Assembly: GCA_020861125.1 (NCBI GenBank)
Contig: JAJBSZ010000158.1
Coordinates: forward strand, 1-5,530
Direction: 5' to 3'
Source of the DNA: Planctomycetota bacterium
GTDB taxonomy: Bacteria > Planctomycetota > SZUA-567
DNA length: 5,530 bases
Shown here in pieces: positions 1 to 4,624 of the stretch. Below the pieces are notes generated by a model that saw only the letters and a list, made by a program, of their open reading frames with translations, made no database searches and was not told the DNA's origin. Both the position numbers and the translations under genes were made by a program. Positions within the stretch are counted from its first letter, which is position 1. Every line of letters starts with the position of its first letter.

Positions 1-105
1 CGGGTCAACCCGGACGCCTGCGTCGGCTGCACCATCTGCCAACAGATGTGCCGAATCGACGCCCTGTATCGGGAATCAGCGGAAAAGGAACCGGCGCATA
101 GCTAG
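1..105 (+). CDS. iorA: Indolepyruvate ferredoxin oxidoreductase alpha subunit, C-terminal end (partial)
   Basis: Only the last 34 codons and the TAG stop are present; the gene begins before the window. The visible part contains one ferredoxin-type motif, C-x2-C-x2-C-x3-C (Cys codons at 19, 28, 37 and 49), followed by a short hydrophilic tail. This fits the C-terminal [4Fe-4S] domain of IorA. IorA, with IorB, oxidatively decarboxylates indolepyruvate and other arylpyruvates to aryl-acetyl-CoA and passes the electrons to ferredoxin in the cytoplasm. The residue after the last Cys is Arg, where most ferredoxin motifs have Pro; this is a small deviation. On its own the fragment could be any ferredoxin-like tail. 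The name rests on iorB starting 35 bp downstream on the same strand, the usual iorAB order. Confidence 0.8.
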   Translation, partial: RVNPDACVGCTICQQMCRIDALYRESAEKEPAHS

Positions 106-140
106 ACCCGTCTTCGGCCACGGACGAACAGGAACTCACC

Positions 141-722
141 ATGAGCATTGTCAACAGCGTCATCCTCACCGGCGTCGGCGGCCAGGGCATCCTTTTGGCT
201 TCCACCATTCTCGCCCGCACCGCCCTCCTCGCCGGCCACGACGTGAAAACCAACGAGGTCCATGGCATGGCCCAGCGCGGCGGTTCGGTGGTGGCGGAAA
301 TCCGCTATGGCGCCACCGTCCACAGTCCGCTGATCGAACCCATGGGCGCCTGCGCCCTGGCTTCGCTGGAACAGATGGAAGCGCTCCGCTACGCCCATTA
401 CCTCTCGCCCAATGGGCTGGCGGTGGTGTCCCGGCTGCGGCTCGTGCCCACCACCGTCTCTTCCGGGCTGGGGACCTATCCGGATAATATCGAGGAACGA
501 TTGCGCAAATCCTTCCGCAACCTGAAATACATCGATGCCGCCGCCGCGGCCGACAAGGCTGGCAACCCCAAGACCAACAATTTGGTGGTGCTGGGAGCGT
601 TGTCCACCGGCCTCGAGTTTCCGGATGCGTTATGGGAAGAGGCTATCCGAGCCTGCGTGAAACCGCGGTTTGTGGATATCAATCTCCGGGCCTTCACCTT
701 GGGCAAACGGCTCGTCGGCTGA
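141..722 (+). CDS. iorB: Indolepyruvate ferredoxin oxidoreductase beta subunit
   Basis: The 193-residue protein has the usual IorB length and is a single pyruvate/ketoisovalerate oxidoreductase gamma-type domain. Near the N-terminus lies the glycine-rich GVGGQG motif (residues 11-16). It is followed by the family hallmark around residues 39-50, EVHGMAQRGGSV. A second conserved stretch (about residues 143-155, with NNLVVLGALS) lies in the C-terminal half. With IorA it forms the cytosolic complex that turns arylpyruvates from aromatic amino-acid transamination into aryl-acetyl-CoA, CO2 and reduced ferredoxin. The ATG at 141 is supported by AGGAA at 130-134 with a 6-nt spacing. It follows the iorA tail by 35 bp and is almost certainly co-transcribed with it. 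The reduced ferredoxin could serve the two radical SAM enzymes downstream (inference). Confidence 0.93.
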   Translation: MSIVNSVILTGVGGQGILLASTILARTALLAGHDVKTNEVHGMAQRGGSVVAEIRYGATVHSPLIEPMGACALASLEQMEALRYAHYLSPNGLAVVSRLRLVPTTVSSGLGTYPDNIEERLRKSFRNLKYIDAAAAADKAGNPKTNNLVVLGALSTGLEFPDALWEEAIRACVKPRFVDINLRAFTLGKRLVG

Positions 723-766
723 GTTCTCCGTCGGCCGCGGGTTCGTTCCTCTGCGGCATGGGGCGT

Positions 767-786
767 GCGGCAGAGCCCTCTGCCGC
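767..786. repeat. Perfect inverted repeat in the iorB to fmt-like gap, with a competing upstream arm
   Basis: The arms GCGGCAGAG (767-775) and CTCTGCCGC (778-786) are perfect complements around two bases. As RNA this gives an 8-bp stem with a GCCC loop. A second copy of CTCTGC at 749-754 could instead pair with GCAGAG at 770-775, so two mutually exclusive hairpins can be drawn. No T-run follows, so it is not a standard intrinsic terminator. The surrounding 723-888 gap (166 bp) contains no convincing gene. The hairpin could stabilise the iorAB mRNA end, attenuate transcription or bind a protein. It could also be chance in GC-rich DNA. Confidence 0.5.
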
Positions 787-888
787 TGGGTGGAACCGGC
801 GAGGGCAACAGTATACAAGGTGGCGCCGGGGGGAAAGCCACGCGGTATCGTCAGTTTTGGCGATGGAACGGATGCGGAAGGCGCGGGT

Positions 889-1827
889 ATGCGGGTGGTA
901 TTTTTCGGCAGCGGTGAATTCGGAGTCCCCAGCCTCCAGGCCCTGGTGGAGTCGGGGAACGAGGTGACGGCCGTGGTCACCCAGCCGGAGCGGCCGGCGG
1001 GACGCGGCGCCCGATCCCGGCCGACGCCCATCGCCCACCAGGCCGAGGCTATGGGTTTGCCGATCCTGGCGCCGGAAAAGCCGAATACCCCCAAGTTCGA
1101 AAAAACCCTGCGGAACCTGGTGCCGGAGCTGGCGGTGGTCATCGCCTACGGCCATCTGATCAAGCCGCCGTTGCGGGGGATTCCCCGCGACGGGTGCGGC
1201 AATCTGCCTGCCGCGCTCCTGCCCGCCTACCGCGGCGCGGCGCCGGTGCCGTGGGCGATCATCGGCGGCGAGACGGTCAGCGGCGTCAGCGTGTTTCAGC
1301 TGGACGAGCGCTTCGATACCGGCGCGGTCATCGGCATGGCGGAACTGCCCATAGCGCCGGATGACACCTCAGGGAGTTACCTGCGAAAACTGGCGCCGCT
1401 GGGAGCGGAGCTTTTGGTCACGGTGGTGCGCGCCATCGCGGCCGGTACCGCGGTACCGCAGCCGCAGGATGACCGTCGTGCGTCCCGGGCGCCCAAATTT
1501 CGCAAACAGGATGGTCGCCTGGACTGGAACCGCCCGTTTGCCGAGCTTGAGCGCCTGGTGCGCGGGCTGCAGCCATGGCCCCAGGCCCATACCCGGCTGG
1601 TAACCAGCAAGGGAACGATCCGGACCAACGTAATCGCCATGTGCCCGGCCGACCACGGGCCGGCGCCGCTGCCGCCGGGTACCGTGCTGGCCGCCGACGC
1701 CCGGTCCGGCCTGGTGGTGATGACCGGGGATGTGCCGGCCCGCCTGTGCTGTGTGCAGCCGGAAGGCCGTCGCGCCATGACCGACACCGATTTTCTCCGG
1801 GGAACGGCGGTCGAGGCGGTGGAATAG
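889..1827 (+). CDS. Methionyl-tRNA formyltransferase-like protein with altered catalytic motif
   Basis: The 312-residue product has the full length and two-domain order of Fmt. The N-terminal formyl transfer domain (about 1-190) has MRVVFFGSGEFGVPSL, TQPERPAGRG at 31-40 and YRGAAP at 114-119. The C-terminal domain (about 200-312) has DGRLDW, GLQPWPQA and a closing FLRG. Fmt moves a formyl group from 10-formyltetrahydrofolate to Met-tRNA(fMet). Formyltransferases of this family use an Asn/His/Asp triad (N106, H108, D144 in E. coli Fmt), set in N-x-H-x-S-L-L-P and DTG. Here the first motif reads N105-L-P107-A-A-L-L-P, so the His is Pro, while Asn105 and Asp143 (DTG) remain. Normal formyl transfer may be lost or changed. 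The start at 889 has GGAAGG (876-881) 7 nt upstream and matches the Fmt N-terminus; in-frame ATGs further upstream would overlap iorB and add non-family sequence. The usual fmt neighbours def and rsmB are not seen. It may be a specialised paralogue rather than housekeeping fmt. Confidence 0.85.
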   Translation: MRVVFFGSGEFGVPSLQALVESGNEVTAVVTQPERPAGRGARSRPTPIAHQAEAMGLPILAPEKPNTPKFEKTLRNLVPELAVVIAYGHLIKPPLRGIPRDGCGNLPAALLPAYRGAAPVPWAIIGGETVSGVSVFQLDERFDTGAVIGMAELPIAPDDTSGSYLRKLAPLGAELLVTVVRAIAAGTAVPQPQDDRRASRAPKFRKQDGRLDWNRPFAELERLVRGLQPWPQAHTRLVTSKGTIRTNVIAMCPADHGPAPLPPGTVLAADARSGLVVMTGDVPARLCCVQPEGRRAMTDTDFLRGTAVEAVE

Positions 1828-1870
1828 GTGCCACGCCGCCCGGCGGACGTCCACCACCACCCGGCGAACC

Positions 1871-1893
1871 TTTTTTGATTTTGAATCAGGAAA
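1871..1893 (+). promoter_or_regulatory. AU-rich hairpin covering the thiH ribosome binding site (FourU-like)
   Basis: The leader holds six T (1871-1876), GATT, a TTG loop (1881-1883) and AATCAGGAAA (1884-1893). These fold into ten continuous base pairs as RNA: five Watson-Crick pairs (1876-1880 with 1884-1888), two U-G pairs with the GG of the Shine-Dalgarno (1874 and 1875 with 1890 and 1889), and three A-U pairs outside. The thiH Shine-Dalgarno AGG (1888-1890, 9 nt before the ATG) is thus buried opposite the U-run. This is the layout of FourU RNA thermometers. The segment stands out as AT-rich in otherwise GC-rich DNA. The fold is seen in the sequence; temperature control is inference. Confidence 0.45.
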
Positions 1894-1899
1894 AAGAGC

Positions 1900-3093
1900 A
1901 TGACAGTATTGGCCGCACCCGATCCGGTTTTTCCCGCCCGTTACGTATTGGACGCCCTTGGCGCCGGCGGATGGATGGACAAGCCGGCAGACTGGAACGA
2001 GCGCTTGCAGGCCGTACCGGCGGACGCGTTCCGGCGGGAACTCGCCGGCCCGGCCCGATTCTCCCCCCAGCGGCTCATGACCCTCGTCAGTCCGGCGGCG
2101 GCGGCGCAGCTGGAGGATGTGGCGCAAGCGGCCTACCGCTTGACCCGGCAACGGTTCGGCAATGCCATCAGCCTGTTCGCGCCGCTGTATGTCTCCAACT
2201 ATTGCGTCAACCAATGCCGGTACTGCGGCTTCAATGCCGGTCAACCCCATAACCGTCTCCGCCTGTCGGTGGAGGAGGCCTTTGCCGAGGCGGAAATCAT
2301 CGCTTCCGAGGGGTTCCGTGACATTCTTCTTGTATCGGGCGAGGATCGCGGACATATCGACGTGGAATACCTCTGCCGGTTGTCGGAGCGGTTGCGGTCC
2401 AGCGGGCTGTTTGCCACGGTGAGCGTGGAAATTTACATTCAAAGCGAGGAAAAGTACCGGCGCCTGTTTGCCGCCGGCATCGACGGCGTTACCATTTTTC
2501 AGGAAACCTACGAACGAACCGCCTACGCCGCTTGGCATCCCGGCGGTCCCAAGGCGGTATACGACAACCGCATCCTCGCCTCCGAAGCGGCGGCGCGGGC
2601 CGGGATGCGGCGCATGGGCCTGGGCGTTTTGCTGGGGCTGGAGGATTGGCGGTTCGACACCCTGGCCATGGCTGTTCATGCCGACACTTTGGCTCGGCAC
2701 TACTGGCGCACCCGTACCTCCTTCTCCTTCCCCCGCATCCGCCCGGCGGAAAGCGGCCACGCCGGGGATTTTCCGTATTTATTGACGGACGCGGACTTGA
2801 CCCAGATGATGCTGGCGTTGCGGCTGTGTTTTCCCGATTCCGGCATCACCCTCTCCACCCGGGAAAGCCCACGCCTGCGGGATCATCTTATTCCGCTGTG
2901 CGTAACCCAGATTTCAGCCGGCAGTAAAACCAACCCCGGCGGCTACCGCGGTGACGGCAGCGACGACGGCGACCGCTCGACGGAACAATTCGCGGTATCG
3001 GACGACCGAAGTGCCGGCGAGATGGCGGCGGTGCTGCGCCAACTGGGGTTCGATCCGGTCTGGAAGGATTGGGATTCCGGCTTTCAGGCGTAA
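1900..3093 (+). CDS. thiH: 2-iminoacetate synthase (tyrosine lyase), radical SAM ThiH
   Basis: ThiH cleaves L-tyrosine with S-adenosylmethionine and a [4Fe-4S] cluster to give dehydroglycine (2-iminoacetate) and p-cresol; the iminoacetate is used by ThiG to build the thiazole of thiamine. The 397-residue protein is slightly longer than E. coli ThiH (377). The cluster motif C102-x3-C106-x2-C109, in PLYVSNYC...CRYCGF, is intact. Residues of the TIM barrel (VSGED, VEIYIQSEEKY, TIFQETYERTAY, LGVLLGLEDWRFD) match the family. The C-terminus has the ThiH signature SAGSKTNPGGY ... EQF ... DDRS ... PVWKDWDS. There is no C-terminal CxxC cluster as in HydG, so it is ThiH rather than a hydrogenase maturase. 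A short acidic insert (GDGSDDGDRS) follows PGGY. The ATG at 1900 is preceded by CAGGAAAAAGAGC; its Shine-Dalgarno can be hidden in a hairpin. No thiG, thiS, thiF or thiE gene lies next to it here, so its partner pathway is open. Confidence 0.92.
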   Translation: MTVLAAPDPVFPARYVLDALGAGGWMDKPADWNERLQAVPADAFRRELAGPARFSPQRLMTLVSPAAAAQLEDVAQAAYRLTRQRFGNAISLFAPLYVSNYCVNQCRYCGFNAGQPHNRLRLSVEEAFAEAEIIASEGFRDILLVSGEDRGHIDVEYLCRLSERLRSSGLFATVSVEIYIQSEEKYRRLFAAGIDGVTIFQETYERTAYAAWHPGGPKAVYDNRILASEAAARAGMRRMGLGVLLGLEDWRFDTLAMAVHADTLARHYWRTRTSFSFPRIRPAESGHAGDFPYLLTDADLTQMMLALRLCFPDSGITLSTRESPRLRDHLIPLCVTQISAGSKTNPGGYRGDGSDDGDRSTEQFAVSDDRSAGEMAAVLRQLGFDPVWKDWDSGFQA

Positions 3094-3116
3094 CCAGACA
3101 CCGAGAAAGGAAATTC

Positions 3117-4010
3117 ATGACCACCAACGGCACCCATACTGCCAATCCGGAACCGTATTTCGCGTTGCTGCGGACCACCCCGGCCAAAACCGTGTGTCCG
3201 AACTTTTTCATCCTCGATCATGCCCGAGGCTGCAATTTCAATTGCAGTTACTGCTTTCTCCGCGACAGCGAATACGGGCACAAGGAACGGCGTATTTTTT
3301 CCGACACGGATCGTCTGCTGCGCGAACTGGGCGAATGGCTGGCCCAGGACGATCTCGAGACCTATATGGCCAACGCCGGCAATATGGCCGACAGTTTGAC
3401 CTTCGAGAACGAGCGGCCGATGTGGGGCGCGCTGATCGATTATATGCGGGAGAATGCCGAAGCCAAAGGCCGGCCGCACTGCCTGCTGGTGGTGACCAAG
3501 GCCGGGTTGGATATGTGCGGCGCGTTTCTGGAACGGGAACCGTGCCGCAACATCGTGATCAGCTTTTCCATCAACATGGAGGACGCGGCCGAGGAACACG
3601 AGCCGGGCGCGGCCACCACCTCCGAACGCCTGGCTGCCGCCGCCCGCTTGCAGGAATTGGGGTGGCGGGTCCGCATCCGCCTTGACCCCATGATCAAGGG
3701 GTATGACTACGCACCGCTGGTGGAGTCGATCCGGGCCATCGCTCCGGAACGGGTGACCCTCGGCACCCTGCGGGCGGATCCCACTCTCCTACCGGAGGTC
3801 AGGGACGTGGGAATTTTCCGGGAACTGGAAGAACCGGAGCCGGGTTCCATCGCGCGCTATCCGCTCCAGGAGCGGCTGGCCATGTACCGGCCGGCGGTGG
3901 AACGGCTGCGCGATGTCACCTCCCTCGGCCTGTGCGAAGAGACCGAGGACGTGTGGCGGGAGCTGGGCTTGGACTATATCAACAAGACCTGCAACTGTAA
4001 CCACGTGTGA
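3117..4010 (+). CDS. SPL-family radical SAM protein, substrate unknown
   Basis: The 297-residue protein carries the radical SAM motif C39-N-F-N-C43-S-Y-C46, so it should bind a [4Fe-4S] cluster and cleave S-adenosylmethionine. Stretches such as SFSINMEDAAEEHEPG (149-164), SERLAAAARLQELG and RIRLDPM resemble spore photoproduct lyase (SFSIN ... EPG ... RLAAA). It belongs to that superfamily branch, but is unlikely to repair spore DNA: no cysteine lies between C46 and C122, whereas B. subtilis SPL has its essential H-donor Cys (C141) about 50 residues after the first cluster Cys. The matching region here reads ANAGNMADSL. The chain ends with C292-N-C294-N-H296-V, a possible metal or cluster ligand set. 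The ATG at 3117 has GAAAGGA about 6 nt upstream. It starts 23 bp after thiH, so the two radical SAM genes are very likely co-translated. A link to the product of ThiH or the Fmt-like protein is plausible but unproven. Confidence 0.82.
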   Translation: MTTNGTHTANPEPYFALLRTTPAKTVCPNFFILDHARGCNFNCSYCFLRDSEYGHKERRIFSDTDRLLRELGEWLAQDDLETYMANAGNMADSLTFENERPMWGALIDYMRENAEAKGRPHCLLVVTKAGLDMCGAFLEREPCRNIVISFSINMEDAAEEHEPGAATTSERLAAAARLQELGWRVRIRLDPMIKGYDYAPLVESIRAIAPERVTLGTLRADPTLLPEVRDVGIFRELEEPEPGSIARYPLQERLAMYRPAVERLRDVTSLGLCEETEDVWRELGLDYINKTCNCNHV

Positions 4011-4011
4011 G

Positions 4012-4025
4012 CCGACCGCCGTCGG
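4012..4025. repeat. Small hairpin in the convergent gap
   Basis: CCGAC (4012-4016) and GTCGG (4021-4025) form a 5-bp stem with a CGCC loop. It sits in the 25-bp gap between two convergent stop codons. No T-run follows on either strand, so it is at best a weak, possibly shared transcription end signal. It starts with the same GCCGACC string as two hairpins in the 4411-4624 region. Confidence 0.3.
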
Positions 4026-4035
4026 GCCGGAGACT

Positions 4036-4410
4036 TCATGGGGTTTTCTGGTGGCCCATTTCTTCCGGATCGATATCGATTTCGGGGAAAGCGACCGATT
4101 TCGAATCCATCTGCCATGGTTCCGGCACATCCTCGGCCTTGCCGTACCGGTCGAGCGGCTTGTCGACATAGAACATGTTGTCCGGTGTCGCCAGATGATC
4201 CCGGGCATCCCAGCCAGGCGGATAGCGGTTGATCAGATAGCGGTCGCGGGCGGAAAGCTCTTCTTCATGTTCGCGGGCCGCATCCATTCCGTCCACGATA
4301 TCCTCGCCGCCGCCGTCGAGATCCAGGGCCCCCGCCCCGGTGGTGAGGACCAGCGCGGCGGCTGTCACGAGTGTCATTTTCACCAATCCCATCCTGGTTT
4401 TTACCGCCAT
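4036..4410 (-). CDS. Small acidic exported protein of unknown function
   Basis: The 124-residue product is not recognised. Residues 1-28 look like a Sec signal peptide: basic n-region (K4, R6, K11), hydrophobic core (TLVTAAALVLTT) and an A-G-A site, probably cleaved before L29. No lipobox Cys is present and the protein has no Cys at all, so a soluble periplasmic or secreted product is expected. The mature part of about 96 residues is strongly acidic (about 25 Asp/Glu against 10 Lys/Arg). It has an Asp/Gly-rich start (LDLDGGGEDIVDG) and a Tyr/Pro/Trp-containing middle (YLINRYPPGW, YVDKPLDRYG, VPEPW). The start at 4410 is chosen because GGAAAGG (complement of 4418-4424) lies 7 nt upstream and the signal peptide begins there; a longer reading to 4638 adds unrelated residues. 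It converges on the SPL-like gene and diverges from the EF-hand gene. Cation binding by the acidic chain is only a guess. Confidence 0.75.
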   Translation of the reverse strand: MAVKTRMGLVKMTLVTAAALVLTTGAGALDLDGGGEDIVDGMDAAREHEEELSARDRYLINRYPPGWDARDHLATPDNMFYVDKPLDRYGKAEDVPEPWQMDSKSVAFPEIDIDPEEMGHQKTP

Positions 4411-4452
4411 TGGTTCGCCTTTCCGTACTAAACCCCACGCCAATGACGTGTC

Positions 4453-4509
4453 AGCGGCAGCCGGGCCGACCCTCCGCCGAGGGCCGGCCATCCGGTACGC
4501 CCTGCCGCT
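4453..4509. repeat. Nested inverted repeats in the divergent intergenic region
   Basis: An outer pair, AGCGGCAG (4453-4460) and CTGCCGCT (4502-4509), is perfectly complementary. Inside it, GGCCGACCCTC (4464-4474) pairs with GAGGGCCGGCC (4479-4489), leaving a CGCC loop and one A-C mismatch. Together they can form a two-tier stem in either strand. The region lies between two genes read outward, so it could be an operator, an mRNA leader structure or a REP-like element. No T-run follows. No convincing sigma-70 promoter was found in 4411-4624. Confidence 0.45.
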
Positions 4510-4566
4510 ATCGCCCGTTGCCCTGCCGCAGGCATACTCCCGTTCTACGATAGGATCCAGCATGGG

Positions 4567-4583
4567 CCGACCGCCCTGGTCGG
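4567..4583. repeat. Short hairpin upstream of the EF-hand gene
   Basis: CCGACC (4567-4572) and GGTCGG (4578-4583) form a perfect 6-bp stem with a GCCCT loop. It begins within GGGCCGACC (4564-4572), a 9-bp string also present at 4463-4471. A purine-rich run (4583-4591) follows directly. It probably lies in the 5' leader of the EF-hand gene; its role is unknown. Confidence 0.3.
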
Positions 4584-4624
4584 GGGAGGGGTGATGGAAC
4601 CACTGGGCACAGCCTGGAGACGGC

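Noticed and set aside
670..888. Longer Fmt-like reading starting at 670 (73 extra residues)
   Set aside because: It overlaps iorB, adds sequence unlike Fmt, and the ATG at 889 has a good ribosome site and matches the family N-terminus.
1828..1876. Intrinsic terminator between the Fmt-like gene and thiH (GC-rich hairpins followed by six T)
   Set aside because: The nearest GC stems are 4-5 bp and lie well before the T-run; the T-run is better explained by pairing with the thiH ribosome site.
1828..1899. TPP riboswitch upstream of thiH
   Set aside because: The 72-bp gap is too short for the full aptamer plus expression platform, and the conserved CUGAGA element is absent.
1369..2760. 463-codon - strand open frame spanning the Fmt-like and thiH genes
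   Set aside because: It lies opposite two genes with clear family motifs and crosses their intergenic gap; the product is His/Arg/Gly-rich with no known motif.
1900..3093. HydG ([FeFe]-hydrogenase maturase) identity for the thiH gene
   Set aside because: The C-terminal CxxC-type second cluster of HydG is missing, while the C-terminal PGGY...EQF...DDRS...PVWKDWDS pattern is that of ThiH.
4427..4454. Possible sigma-70 promoter for the - strand gene (CTGACA, 16 bp, TTTAGT)
   Set aside because: Its expected transcription start would fall inside the Shine-Dalgarno at 4418-4424, leaving no usable leader; the -10 match is only 4 of 6.
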